This document shows positions 24,279-37,688 of a stretch of 64,000 nt of DNA, one piece after another. This stretch comes from Escallonia rubra (taxonomy: Eukaryota; Streptophyta; Magnoliopsida; Escalloniales; Escalloniaceae), in assembly GCA_033065855.1 (NCBI GenBank), contig JAVXUO010002017.1:124001-188000 (forward strand), read 5' to 3'. A program made the position numbers and the translations under genes. Under the pieces are notes generated by a model. It searched no databases. It was not told the origin of the DNA and worked only from the letters and a program-made list of their open reading frames with translations. Numbering within the stretch: position 1 is the stretch's first letter; each line of letters opens with the position of its first letter.

Positions 24279-25855
24279 AATGGCATATAGCTGGTAGGAG
24301 GTTTATCCCTGTTTGGATGGACTGATGCTTACCGAATGTACCGCCGGCACAGCTCAAAGTCTTTTTACCATAGAGAGCAAGATCACTAGCTGGTATTAAA
24401 CTTGTTCATTACCAACACTAAAATTTGGGACCTACATAAGATTCTTGATCTTTTTCAGTTGGAAATTAATTCTCATATTCTAAAAGTTGAACTGCTGCTC
24501 ATAAGTTTGGGTGACTTTGAGTTCTAGCCTGTGACTCGTAAAATGCCTTTTCAGTTGCAGATATTTATAAGGTTTTGTGTGGAGGCAAAGTAGAGTTTTC
24601 AAAGCGAGCAGTATGTTTGACTCCAAGCCTTTGGAGAAAACTTTGGAAACTTCCAATACCTAAAAAGGTGGAAATTTTCTTATGACAATTCATTCATTCA
24701 TCAGCACTTAGTGCTTTGTTATGACCTTTTCGAAAGAAAAATCCTTATTTTAGATTCTTGTCCTCTCTGTGGCTTACACTCTGAGACACATGAGCACCTT
24801 TCCCTAGGTTGCGTTTTGGTAAGAGTTTTCTGGTAGGACTTAAATGATAGCCAAAGGTTTCCTTGCAACCGGTTTGTTGCTGCAAGGTCGTGGTTTGTGC
24901 ATTGGGTAGCTCAGCCTATCTTTCGGGGTAGGTGTGCTCTCTTTCGCATTGTTTGGATAACAGTTCTACCTTGGTCTATCTAGTGCAAGGTCGAATTTTG
25001 TTCAGTAACACAATTGCTACTAGATACTTTCAAAACTGCGTTAGGAAAGTGCATATATGTGAGGTTCCTAGTCCCACAGTTCGAGATTCTGAGTTTGCAC
25101 ATTGCTGTCCTCCAATTGATCCTCTTCAATTTTCCAATACCTGTGCCTGGTTCCCCTTGACATCCTCAATGTTCTGTGCAGTATCTGTTTTGCGGTCAAA
25201 TAATAGGCATAAGTTTGGAATAGGAATGATTTTCTCTAATGCTAACTGGTTCTGATTGGGACCAGATTTGAAGTTAGTTTGGCGGAAGATGCTAATTGTA
25301 CGACTGCATTTGCCATACTCAATGCTATAGAATTAATGTTTAACCTTAAAGTGTCTACATACTATTTTCTTACTCCTTTGCTTCGATTTTGTGAAACAGA
25401 TGATAGATAAAGCTTCCAGATCAGCATATTTTGCTGACATTTTGTATAAGATGACGATTAATTGCAGTAAATTGCATCTTCCGCCATGTGCATTACAACT
25501 TTTATATCTCCCAGAGAAAGACATGTGCATTACAACTTTTATCAATATTGGCCTCTTTTGCTTACCGATCGGGCAAAGGTATTCTGCAAGAATGGTTAAT
25601 TCATGTACAGATTACAGTGCCTCTCACTCAAATCGGTCCCGTGCTGGGATGAAGTCTCTTGTAATGTTTTGTCACTGTTGTGTTTTGCTATAGTTGTCAT
25701 CTACTCACTTAGATGGGATTGTCATCCCATCTTTTTCTTTCCTTGTTTATCTGTTGCGTTTTCTTTACGGGTCCTTGTAGGATCCCCATTGTAAAATGCT
25801 TCTAATCTTTGATCTTGTTATATATTTCTATTTTTTTCCCAAAAAAAAAAAAAAA
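24279..25855 (+). mobile_element. L1-type LINE, third segment: zf-RVT, RNase H, poly-A
   Basis: The last part of the plus-strand L1. It contains a zf-RVT zinc segment (DSCPLCGLHSETHEHL, 24755-24805; CX2C, HX2H-like spacing kept). An RNase H-like stretch follows (VSVLRSNNRHKFGIGMIFSN, 25180-25245), and the 3' end is a run of 15 A at 25841-25855. Removing the two insertions leaves about 6.4 kb from 14526, close to the full length expected for a plant L1. The copy is therefore near complete though long dead. I found no target duplication. Confidence 0.85.
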
Positions 25856-26016
25856 CAACTGTAAAAGTAAGTAAAAAGGACAATACCCATTGCGGGCAAT
25901 TGAACAAAAAAAATGGATTTTTGTTGATGAGAGAGCGGGAAAGCACGAATTAAAGAAAACAGGCAACAAAAAATTCTATACATCATATTTCGTTCACTTA
26001 GATGTGGTCCAGTAGC

Positions 26017-29000
26017 TCATTCTTCCGTATCATTGTCATGACCACCACCTTTTTCTTGTTCCGCAACAACCATTAGCATCTCAAGGCGCTTATCAAAAAG
26101 TAATGCACTCTCATCTCTCTTGTCAAGTTCAGCCGCTTCAGCCTCGAGCCATTTTTCTCGCAAATCATCAAGAATATTTCCTTCATCCGTATTCACCTCG
26201 GCTCCTGGAGCACTAGGAACAGTAGTGCGGAAAGAGGAATCTCCAGATGGCGGTGGAAGCGTCAGCAACATAGCCCGGAACTCGGGAGTATCCGCAAATG
26301 TCTCAAAGTTAACAGCCATTACATCTAGACAATACTCTCGGATCTTCAAAACCCCGTAGCTGAGACATGCAACAAAAGTCATATAATGAGAAACAAAAAA
26401 GCCTGAGCTTATGCATATTACAATGAACAGTATTTTAACCTTTCACTATTCGTTCTATGGCTGAATTAATAGAACTAGAACTCGATTGATTTTCGGTTAA
26501 CTTTGATACCGGATACTGGACAGAGGATAACGCTCATTCTGGAACTCTCAAAATGGTCACTCTTACGAGGATCAAGTAACTTATGTATAAAGCTAGCATC
26601 TAGGGCGCATGTAGCTTAAGAAAATAAATGTCTCCAAGATGCATGGCAAGTCAAGACGAAGTATGTAGCTTATTAATACATTCGAGTCTTTCATGCACGC
26701 AAGTACAGCGGCGAATGAACGAGGTGGTATTAGTCAAGAAGAAGTATGTAGTTAAATACATTCAAGTCTCTCAAGCACGCAAGTACGGCTGCGAATGAAC
26801 GAGCTGTAAAATACCAGAATCATGCTATATCAGGTTCAGTTAAATGACTAGGAGAAAGACTTTCATCTTGAGATCAACAACTAACTCTGAAAGGACAAGA
26901 ACAGATAGTAAGCTCTAACTGTAAGTTAACAGCACGATACATTCTCTGCAGTCGATAGCATTTAATTGATAGTTTGCACCGATCAGATTTATGGCACTAA
27001 ATAGGCAAATCAGTGGCCCAATTTACCTTCCATTCCTATCCAATAAAAATGTTATGTTCTATGAAAACTGACAAATAAGGAGGATAAAGCACAAAGAAAG
27101 CATACATGTCGGATAACGTCAGCCAATGGCACAACTCAGCAGGAGGAACCATTTCCAGGTGTGGTAGCAGTGCATCAGCTACGGCACGCTTAAGAGGAAA
27201 CAACAAGTATCTTGAAGCAGCGTCAAACATTTCTTCAGCCTGCACCAATAGAGTACACAAGCGTTAAACACCACAAGTAAATAACATTCCCAACCATTTA
27301 AGACAATAAAACCATACCTGATTTGGGTCTATACCCTCCAAACCATCAGTGTACCTGCGTTGAGCAATATATGAGTCATAAACGTATCTTGGAGCCACTT
27401 ATTTTGTGTGCGTGTGTCCACGCATGTCAGAGCAGAGTCTTTAATCAAAAGCAAGAACGTCGACTTGAAAATGCATCTTGAGACCTCCCTAAGAAGTATT
27501 ATACTTCTGTTCAACTTAATATTCTAACTCAGGATTTCATTAGAGAGAGGGAGAGGGTTTGCTTACATATACTCTATCATTTTCTCAAAAGCTTCCATGG
27601 TCAGATCCTGTTCCTCGAGACATGGAAGAGTATAATCAGGTAACCCATCTTTTCCTTCAAGAAAATCCTTCATACGCGATAATCTTGCTTTAAAGTATTC
27701 TGATCTTGATGCTAAGACCACCTGATGGCACCGAAACATTTTATCATCAACTCTTATACAAACATCAGCATGATCATCCTCGACATCACTCATTTGCATT
27801 GAACCCACGCGATGCACAAGACTACCAACACCAGTGTGTAGGCCGTGTTCTTTGGTTGAATTGGCAAGAGAAATTTGGAGGATTCGGTGCAATGCAGAAG
27901 GGAGACGGTCTTCTTCAGTCAGGGAAAGGCCCTGCAAGATAAACCGTTTCTGAGAATTGTCTACATCTCTAAGTGCTTTGTACTCTGCATACTTCTGGTG
28001 AATCAATTCCTTCTCAAGGACCCTTTGCAACGATTCACACTTGCAAACTTTGCATATCCTCACAAGATCCTCCATGTCATCTACAGCAATCTCAAGTCTA
28101 TCAGAATAAAAGAAGTGGAAAAGGCTGTAAAGAGCAGGATAAGATAAATTTTCCCTGGAAAATCTAATCTCCTTCCGCTCCCTCCAGTCAGTCTCAAATT
28201 TTTTCTTCAGGAAAGGTGACCGAACACTCAAAATGACTCTGTGAGCTTCAATAGGTCTTCCTTGCACATAAAATATGACATCTGGCGGGAAGTGACTAGA
28301 ACTCGATTCTCCATTGGATAAATCACCTAGTCAATATCCAAAATCATGTCAGATTGATGTAGGTATCAATCGTAAATAAGTGCGGAATTGTATCAAAAAT
28401 CAATAACTAGTGTGCATTCAGGTTTATGCAATCCAAGCACTATCTCGGATAAATTCTAGTCAAATTTGCATTGGGGTAAACAATACCAGATCTTAGAGGC
28501 TTGAAATAGAATTTACAGGGGGTCTATGAAACACAAACACCTCGTATAGGCCAAGTTGTCCTGTGACACTTAACGAAACCCTGACAACTCTCAACACCTC
28601 TGGTCTCTGGACAAGTGTAGAACACCTCGACTCTTCTGAAAAGGTGTCGGACACGGATAAGCCATAAACACGATATACAATTCTTATTTCAGGGGTATTG
28701 TGGAATATATTAGTATGCCTTTTATAATTTCTTCTTTCTGCCAGTTCTTTCTTTTCAGTATACTCCTTGTTCTTTCTTCTTTCGGCTCACTCTTCCTTTC
28801 CTCTGCTGCTTTCTTTTCATGCTTTATACATTGTTTTTGCTGCTTCTTCTCCCTTCTTAACTTAAATTGCAGCAATTACAGTGCGGATCTTTTGAATACT
28901 ATGTGGTGCCCTAAATGTCCTGTGTTCCTGTCAGTGATGTTCCTTCTGTGCTACTTAGCAGAGGGTGCTTCACCAACTGCAGCTTGTATAGATATCTACT

Positions 29001-30672
29001 AATCCTTCGCAAGGTAAATACATCACATAAAACAGCTTGAGGTCGAAAAATAAGTTCTAGTTCTTTACACAGGATACAAAAAGATAGTCAAGTGACAAAA
29101 TACGTCGACGACAACTATTTTCACAAGCAGAGTTATCCTACACTAGGATGCTATATGGCAACAGCCTCCTGATTCTTGCAAATCCTAGAGTAATATTTTT
29201 TTGCAAGACTAATAAAAACCAACAGCTGGGCATCATAAAATGCATTTTATTCAGAGCCAAGCTCCAATGTTCTAACGCTTTAAATTATTTCCAGAATCTC
29301 ATAATTTTCAAGTTCTGCCAACAATCTGCAACTTCTGGTCATAGCTTTTCTACTTTCCCCAATGGTGTAATCTTGAAGTGTGCTTTTACATGACCAAGCC
29401 CTTTAGTACTATGGCTACAACTATCACTGCTGCTAACTTCTGGGTCTGCACAGTCATGTAGACACTAAAAGTGAGAGAGACCAGGCTAACCTGATTATGA
29501 ACTTATGTTCCTGCCAATGAGATGAAGTAGTTCATCAGCCTGTTGCCAATACATATACAGCCTCTGTAAGGCCAGTATCAGCTTGCACTCCAATATGTTC
29601 AAAATAGATCCATCTGACCCTTACCCAGAGATCAAGCACATCTTAGGTCTCATCAAACTGTATTCTTGCGACAAATCCTCAAGGTAATTCACCTTAAATG
29701 ATTCGACTTCATGCAGTATAAAAGATACCGTCTTACTGCAAAATGAAATCTCCTAATCCCCGGGCATCTGCTTTCGCCACATTACCTAACTCCTTTAAGT
29801 ATTTGAAACAAAGGCTATCATTTCAGCCATACCCACTATCATTGACACAAGCATCCTATTAATTAAATACCGTAGTTGATAAGAAATGCCAAAGAGAAAT
29901 TGAGTACCCGAACCTCTCTCGTGCTTGCGTTTCAGCTGGCATACATCGTACTGTTACAAATTTACTGTGTTTTGCAAACCTAAGTATTTGAAACAATTTC
30001 CATTCTTAGACAAACATCCTATTAATCAATAAGAAGGAGAAAGGGAAATTTTTTTTTTTTTTTTTGGGTTTAAAAAAGGAGAAAGGGAAGTGCCAAACAG
30101 ATATTTCAACACGAAAACCGATCACGTGGTCGTATTTCAGCTACAACTAATAAACAACCAATTCACCTATATCCCCACAAGCATATGCTATGCTCATAAA
30201 AATACATTGCGTTTAATGAACAAAATTTACCTGCATATTGGGACTGGCCATCCAATTGCTCGTAGTAACCCCTATTGGCTGCGCACCCGAGGAATACCTC
30301 CCTCATCGCGGCCTGCAGCGGGGCCAGCGGTGGGGGCCGTGCCTCAAACGCCTTGAGCAGCTTCCTCACCTTTAAATTCAGGGCTGCGTAGTGGCACCTG
30401 TCCCCGTCGAAGGTGTGCTCGGAGCAGATGGCGCCGGCCTCGAGCAACATGCGCGCCGCGTCGAGGTGGCCGGCGAGGCACGCGTAGTAGAGCGCGGCCG
30501 AGTCCCACCGGTCTCGCGCGTTGACGTTCACACCCGAGTCGAGCAGGTTCTTGAGGCGGTCCACGTCGCCGGCGCGTGATGCTTCGAACACGTCGCCGTA
30601 TGGAACTTTCTTGAGGGGGAGTGAGGAGTGGAAGTCTTCGGGCTCGAGGTCGATGCCGTCCAGGTCCGACAT
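26017..30672 (-). CDS. Ankyrin-repeat and double BTB/POZ protein (ABTB1/BPOZ-like)
   Basis: Likely a CUL3 ubiquitin-ligase substrate adaptor, since BTB domains bind CUL3; that role is inferred from the family. Coding exons on the minus strand: 30672-30231, 28326-27567, 27354-27318, 27239-27106, 26359-26017, all GT-AG, phases closing to 1716 nt (571 aa). Ankyrin repeats lie at about 24-100 ([40 protein letters not shown]). A first BTB lies at about 161-255 ([20 protein letters not shown]) and a second at about 333-470 ([20 protein letters not shown]). The C-terminus is an acidic coiled region ([20 protein letters not shown]). Length and order match the single-copy plant family represented, as I recall it, by Arabidopsis At2g04740. 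Exon 1 is GC-rich and the rest is AT-rich. Start chosen at the ATG giving [19 protein letters not shown], which agrees with family N-termini. Confidence 0.95.
26651..26804. repeat. 82-bp tandem duplication in intron 4 of the ankyrin/BTB gene
   Basis: The stretch tcaagacgaagtatgtag ... gcgaatgaacgag (26651-26723) is repeated at 26733-26804 with a few differences. It lies in the intron between exons 4 and 5 (27105-26360). No function is visible. Confidence 0.85.
28327..30230 (-). other. Intron 1 of the ankyrin/BTB gene (1.9 kb)
   Basis: Donor GTAAAT (30230 down) and acceptor CTAG (28330-28327). It holds an 18-T run at about 30048-30065, which on the minus strand reads as an A run and might be the tail of a small retroposed sequence. 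No coding segment was recognised. Confidence 0.7.
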
Positions 30673-31373
30673 GTCTCGGGCTCGGGCTCGTCGGCTGAGG
30701 TGTCGGCGGCTCTGTTTGGATGGGGTGGTGTGTACATGGTTCGCTCAAGGTCTAGGGCTTTGGGTGGGTGGTCTGGATTGGCCATGGGGAGTTGGGGGAT
30801 TGGACATTTCTGTTTTTGAGGTTGAGGGTTTAGCAGAGGCCAGAGAGGGAAGAAGAACAGAAATGAGGAATGACACTTTTGTTTTGTGTCCCAACTCCCA
30901 ATAGTTTCAATTAGGCAAACTTTTAATCAAGTCAAGTCAATTTATGAGTTTTGATTAGCGCTGCGTTATAACTTTTGTTTGATTTTGAACAAAATTTTAA
31001 CCGGGCCATAAAAAGTCGGTTCGTTTTTTCATAATCATAACGAAGAACGACTTGTATAAGTTCTGGTTTGCTTTACGCATAACTCATGTCGATGAGCCAT
31101 AATCAAAAACTTTTTGATGCATCATTAAAGCATGTTTCTAAAACCCTACATTTCATATTCGAGAAACAAAACTACGGCTACTACCCATCTAGCAACTATA
31201 AATACAAAACACGTGGAATGTACATTATTTAGCTAAGGATAGACAATATAGGCACCTCTAAAATTGTTTAACCTTAAAACTAAAATGTTATTGTCATATG
31301 TATTTTTAGCAATGAACTTATGTCGTCGAGCAATGTATAAGTAACAAACAAAATGAAGTACATATGGTATAAG
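30673..31373. promoter_or_regulatory. Upstream region shared by the divergent ankyrin/BTB and EDM2-like genes (left part)
   Basis: The first 230 bp above the ankyrin/BTB ATG are GC-rich and likely its 5' UTR and core promoter. The rest is AT-rich with no gene. With 31374-32000 this makes a divergent intergenic region of about 1.3 kb. Confidence 0.5.
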
Positions 31374-31728
31374 GGTCTGTTTGAAATCACTTATAGTTTT
31401 GATTTTCTATTTCTAAAAAAATAAAAATCAAAACCAGTTTAGTTTTTATTTTGAGTGTTTGATTACTTAGTTTTTATTTTGAATTTTTTTCTTTGGTGGT
31501 GGTTGCGGTGACGGTGGTAGGGCGTGATGGTGGTGGTGGGGGAGGTGTCAAAACAAAAACCGAAACTTGAAACCCAAAATTTCAAAATGAGAGTTTTAAA
31601 AAACAATCATGCTTTTAAAACTGAAGGGAAAAAATAAACGAAAATTGTGTGCCAAAAGTGTTTTTTTTTTTCTCCAGTTTACAAGACTGAAGAAAAAACT
31701 GAAAACGAAATTATTTTCAAATGCTACC
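31374..31728 (-). mobile_element. MITE family M1, copy B (inverted relative to copy A)
   Basis: Left end ggtctgtttgaaatca and right end (reverse complement) ggtagcatttgaaaat form imperfect TIRs. In reverse complement it follows copy A (11081-11505) end to end: ttcagttttttctt, tgtaaactggagaaaa, ttttggcacaca, cccttcagttttaaaa, then a GC core of CCACCACC motifs. About 355 bp. It sits between the ankyrin/BTB and EDM2-like genes. Confidence 0.8.
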
Positions 31729-32994
31729 TAACCCTACCGTCACATTTTTATAATTAGGAAACGTCTATTTTCACACTATATTATGCTTTTTTAAGCTCTC
31801 ACTTATCTAAAATTTGTATTGAAATAGCATAAATAGGCCTGCCACATTGGGTATGTCTCCTAATTTTATGGATCGCTTGTCCGACCGTCACTCACTCAGG
31901 TTGGTCTTAGGCCCAAAATGCCCGAATAGAACAGCAAAAAGCCCATTCACAAGCCCGAAAGCAGCGCATAAACAATAAAATAATCAGCCATTGCCAAAAT
32001 TGTGAAAACAGTCTCTCTGCTGCAAACGTACAGTCAGTCTGTCTCACACAGTCACACCACCTCTGTGCTGTGCTTCATTGAAGAAGCAAAAACAGCTGGT
32101 GAGAAGTAAGAACACTCCAATTTCACTTTCCCAATTCCTCACAACCTTCACACTTTTCCGCTTCTTCCTCTCTCCACCTTCTCCAGCCGTTTCTTCAAAA
32201 TTTTCGGTTTCTTTCTTCACCTTTTCAGCAACAGTAAGATAAAGAAAGCTGTTTCGTTTAGTTCTTGTTAATCTCGCTTTCTGATCGTTAAATGCCTATC
32301 TTCTGCTTATTTTGATGTAAATTTTTGGCCTAAAACGGACTGATGATTTGTTGTGCTCTGTTTGTTTCTCTGTAGATGAAAAAAGCTCACTTTGCAGCTC
32401 TTGCTATCTGACGTGGCTTCTGGTGTGCTCTCTCTCTTTCTCTCTAGCCTTCTTTTTCGTCGTTACATATTTTTTGTAAATAGCGACATTTCGTGCATGT
32501 AACAATGCGCGGGATTTCGTTGATGTATAAATGATATGCATGTTCGTGCTCTCCCCCCCTTGGATTACAATTTAATTAGCGCGTGCGCTGTGCTGATCAT
32601 GTGCCTGTACTTGTGGTGTTTGTATGCATACTTGAGTAAAGTAGTACGCCTGCTCTTGTAATGAATTTCAGAAGATCAATGCCATTTTCTCTGAGAAAAA
32701 CGTGCTTATGCAAATGGAAATCGTAGGCCGTAGTTATCTCGTGTCGTGTTAAGATTAAAAGTTTTTCTTGATTCATGCTCAAAGCTGAAAGCTCAAAGTT
32801 TTTCCGAGTTGTAAAGGGCACCCACAGTTAGTGAGCCGGCGTTAATTTCCAGTAAGTTATCCAAAATTCACTGATTTGAAGACACAAAAGTGATTGTCCG
32901 AAATTTCTGAAAGTCTTTTGTTCTCTATCAATTTGATTTTGCATTGATTGGGCAAACTATTTGGAACCCACATTACAGCGTTAATATCGACCCA
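31729..32994 (+). promoter_or_regulatory. EDM2-like promoter and 5' UTR with probable UTR introns
   Basis: A probable transcribed leader begins near 32000-32040 (CT-rich ctctctgctgc). A possible donor aacagtaaga at 32229-32238, an acceptor ctctgtag at about 32374 and a final acceptor cattacag at 32971-32978 suggest one or two 5' UTR introns. The coding exon begins 17 bases after that last acceptor. The exact UTR structure needs transcripts. Confidence 0.45.
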
Positions 32995-35900
32995 ATGGCA
33001 TCTTCTGACGAGGAGGGTGAGGTTCTCCCAGATTGTGTGACAGATTACCATTTTGTTGACGAGAAGGGACAGCCGACCTCATTTTCCATTTTGCCACTTC
33101 AGTGGGGCAACGATGAGACTCCAGAAGGCTCGGGTACACAGGCATTCTTACGTGGAACTGCAGATAATGGGCTTCAGCAAATTTATAAGAAGGTCATAGC
33201 TTGGAAGTTAGAACTTTCTTATGTGCTGCCTGAAATTTATGTGCTTACGAAGGAAAATTGGTGGATAAAGCTCCAAAGGCCAAGGAAGAGCTTTCGAGAC
33301 ACTATCAAGACCATTATGATCACAATTTACTGCCTCCATCTTGTGAAAAAAAATCCAGAGGTATCTAGAGATGCCTTATGGAACCACATGCTGAAAGCTT
33401 TCAGGTATTGCAGGACATTTTGGTGCCTCGTCTGGTTTTGTTTTTTTCTGCTGCAAATCTAGTGATTAACCAACTGTACAGCTCGCACGAAGTTGAACCT
33501 TCTGAGAATGATCTGTTGGACCACATGCTGTTAGTTAAACAAGCTGCGCTTAGGGATAAAGATTTGGCGAAGTCTCAGGTTTGTTCAACTTTTATAAGTC
33601 CATGGAAAGAGGCTGTCCTTGATTCACCTTTCTCCTAGAAATGTAAGAGCAATAGCTTGTGTAGTATTTTTAAGTTCTTTTAGTCGCATGGCTATTTCCT
33701 TATTAGTGATGATCGGTATTATAAACCCTGTTATCATATGCAAGTTAGGTTGTCAAATATGCATATTACTCTAGTTTGATTATCTTGATGTCATATCAAA
33801 AAGGTTGGGCCAGTTGTGCAGCATAAGCAAATCACGTATTGTACTGTGAACAAGTTTGCTGTTATATTTTTGGGATAAATGCATAAGCATCATAGAGTTC
33901 AGCGGAGTTTTAGACTCAAAAAATGGATGTCGTATTGTCAGCAATTAGCTACATGCCTACATACATGCAAGAAAAGAAAGAAGAGAAAGAGTTCTACATC
34001 ATAATGCGGCTTGCCTGATTCTACGAAGAATATAAAACATCTCCTAATAGTCTCCTATTATAGTTCAAAGGAGTTTTAGACTCCTAGAAATGTACAATGG
34101 CCTTATATTGCCAACACTTGTAAAAGAGCTACACAGAAAAACACAAAAGAGAGGTAATTAAAGTTGAAATCCTCTCTTGAGGGATGCCATTGCACAATAG
34201 GATAAATCTGCTCTCTAAAAATGAAAATTAAAGGGTCAAGGTATGTGAACATCCTTTATTAGCATATCTTTCTACTTTAACCCGTACGTCTAGTGTATTC
34301 AGTAAGGATCTAGAATTCATCACGCATGCTATTCTAGAGACTCTTAAATTGTTGCCCTCACGAAAGTAGTGCCTTCAACAGTATTTGACTACAATTCTCT
34401 TGGAGATGCCTGGGACAAAGGGAACTTTTAATGAGGTCAGTCCATTTGTTTAGATCTCGGTTACATGTTGACACTATTTTGTCATCCATTTGATGTTCTA
34501 TTAAATGTTTATTATTTAGAATCTGTGCTTTGCTTCGTGTTTCAGGAGAATCGGACAACCAAAAGATACGATTTTATCGTTGATACATATGATGAGTACA
34601 GTGATCATGGTGATGATGAATGTGATAACAGTCAAGATATGCTTTTTGATTATGTTTGTGCACTTTGTGACAACGGTGGTCAACTTCTCTGGTAAGCATG
34701 TAATTTCTATGCCTTTCTAGCTGCGTCTGGATGGAAGTGTTTTGTCTTTTATTAAGTAGCTAGGACGACCCTTCCATCTCCACCCCCACAGTCACCCCCT
34801 CGGTGTAATGGCTTTGGTACCTTTCATAACAGCCAAGGTTTGCCACATTATTTTAACAGCATATCTCATATAAGATAGCTGTAACAACGGAGATACATAA
34901 CACAATAAAGACGTTGCTCATTCTGCCTGTCCAAAACATATTATTAGCTCATTGTAAGTGGTAGGGACTGTTGCATTTATCTACGTTTGTTGCATCAACA
35001 GAGCACAAATCTTGGCATAGCACAAAACTGGAAGCAATTTTCCCAGCAAACTTTTCAATCTTTTTTGGTGATAACATTTCTCGTAATCCTATTCAGAAAA
35101 AAAAACAGCTATGTCCCCAATTTAGCCTGATTAGCAATACGACAAGGAACTATATGATAGTACTAATCAAACAAAGCAACCACAATGAAGTCAGAAGGTC
35201 GGAAGTTAAGTGGTTCAGCTGTGCCTACATTCACGGGCGAGGATAGGATCAAAATTCGACTATAAACAAATCGGTGAAGATTGTGCTGGCGAGCATTAAT
35301 CTCAGCTTCAGAACCCCAATATGCCTAACCTCTTGATTTGTAAAGAGGGCTCAAAGACTAAATATAGTCAACAATATAAGTGGGTGAAGGGTTTGCTATA
35401 AAACCTAGTATAGCCTGTTAAAGCATGAATATGATGTTGGGCCCATTCTCTAATGGCTTAAGCTTTTAGGGCAAATGGTAACTTAACATAGTCTCAGAGC
35501 TCTGGTTTGGAGAGGTCTTTGGTACAAGCCTCCTGGCTTGCATTTGGTCCCCTCTTTTGTTTATTTGTGCACTTGGTAGTGGTGCACCTTGATTTGTTCC
35601 CAATTAATCTGTTTCTCCACATGCAATGGGGGGAGGGGGAGTGCTAAAGCATGATATACATTGTTGGGAGCTTAAGTTTTGAAGCGGATGGTACCTTAAC
35701 ATAGCCATTCGACTATATGTTGCAAAACAGCTGTATGATCTATATGCCACAAGCACTTAAATCCGTGCTGTGTATCTACTACCTAAGTTTGTCATTGGAG
35801 TATTCCTTCCTGAATATCTCATTTGTAATCCTTACAAGGTTGATATTCAACACTATTTGTAGCTCTGGAGATGTTTTTAGTACATTCTTTACCTTTTTTG

Positions 35901-36531
35901 ATTAATGGACTTGAAAATTTTCATCCTCCTAACATCCCATATAATGCAGTTGTGAAGGGAGGTGCATAAGATCCTTCCATGCAACTGTAGATGCTGGAGC
36001 TGAATCTTTTTGCGAATCTCTTGGATTTACTGATGCTCAAGTTGAAGTACATACCTTCTTTCATCGTATTTATCTTTGAGCTGATTATTACCTAAATTTA
36101 ACTTTTGCACGACTAACTTCTGTTTGGTTGTATGCAGGCTATTGCAAGTTTCGTCTGCAAAAATTGTCAATATCAGCAACATCAGTGCTTCGCTTGTGGC
36201 ATGTTGGGCTCTTCTAACAAGTCTTCTGGTGCAGAGGTTCTAATCCTTTTCGATTTTTCAAGGCCAAGCAAATTCGGTGCATAGATTCTGTTCTCAATAT
36301 GTGATTGATCATTATCAGCAGTCATATGCTTCCTTTCGAGAATAGTCAAATGAGAACTTCAACACAAACAAGATTAAACCGTATTTGTAACTGATTGATG
36401 TTGTTTTTAAATATTAGTCAAAAGATGCACATGAAGCATGATGTGTTGTTTTCTTACATTGTTCTCACAGAACTGACATTGTTTTACTCTAATGGATGTC
36501 GAGAAGTGCATCACTATTACTGTAAGAATAC

Positions 36532-36588
<57 letters not shown>

Positions 36589-37624
36589 TGCTTACTAAGG
36601 GACAATCAAGTATGCATCATCATTTTCTTAAACAAGAATAAGCATATCTTTTTTGTTCCTGAGAGTCTATTTATTTCAATCTTGGTATGCCAATTCCATA
36701 TCAATGAAGTGGCACGTTGACTACTGCTGCTAGGAAATGGATCCTCTAGATTCAAGAGTGAACTGCACCGCTGGTGTCAGCCGCTAAATGACTTTTTGTT
36801 GCTAGAACTTGGGTTTGGTCTCCTGATGTTTGTTTTCCTTGTATATTCTGGTCAGTGTTTTGGTGAAACAGTCACCTTAGTGGCTTACTCCAAAGATGGA
36901 GTCCCGTAAGAGAGACTAGAGATCCGGTCCAGCTGCGTAGCTGTGCAAACATGCTAATAATACTGAGGACCAAATGTAGATCAAATGTTAAAACCAAACT
37001 CTAATGTCGCTTTAGACATCTGATAATTTGTATCTAGCTTTTGTGGACACTAATGCTTTTTTTTTTATCTTTTCGGAAAAGTTGATATCACTCATAAGAT
37101 TGAACATATTTTTGCATTTCTTTTTATAGTAGCAGCAATACTGGGGCAAAGTTTGCACCTTTCCTGTCATATAACTATCGCAAATTTCCTTGCCCTGGCG
37201 CTGGCTTATCAGCGTCTTTGGTCAAATTGTTGCATCAAAAAGCCTACATCAGCAGCTGTAGATAATAAAAACAGAACTAATATATGTCTGCTTCCTCTTC
37301 TTTCTTTCTTGTTGTCAATCAGCTTTTGTGCACTCAAGCAATTGAGATCACATTTTGGTTCAAGCTGTCATTGATGAGGATGATGTATCCTCTTGTTACT
37401 GATATCAATATTCATGCCAACTACTTCTATGATCTCCTGAAGCATTTTAAGCAACTTCAATTTAGAAGTATGTAGATTTGAGAGGTTCCTGCTTTCCATT
37501 CACTTGCGTTGAAATGTTCTCATTTAGAGCAAGTTGTCCTCCTAAATCTCAACAGCTTTTCCAGTGATATAGAGCCAATTTCAGATTTTTTTTTTGTGGA
37601 GCTCTTTTTCAGGCATTGTTGGTA

Positions 37625-37688
<64 letters not shown>

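Noticed and set aside
12486-25855. A single twin-primed L1 with inverted 5' part
   Set aside because: Both halves contain the C-terminal RT motif and both end in their own A tail, so two insertions are needed.
30344-30904. Several Arg/Pro-rich open frames on both strands over the ankyrin/BTB first exon
   Set aside because: GC-rich exon produces long spurious frames; the ankyrin frame is the only one with homology.
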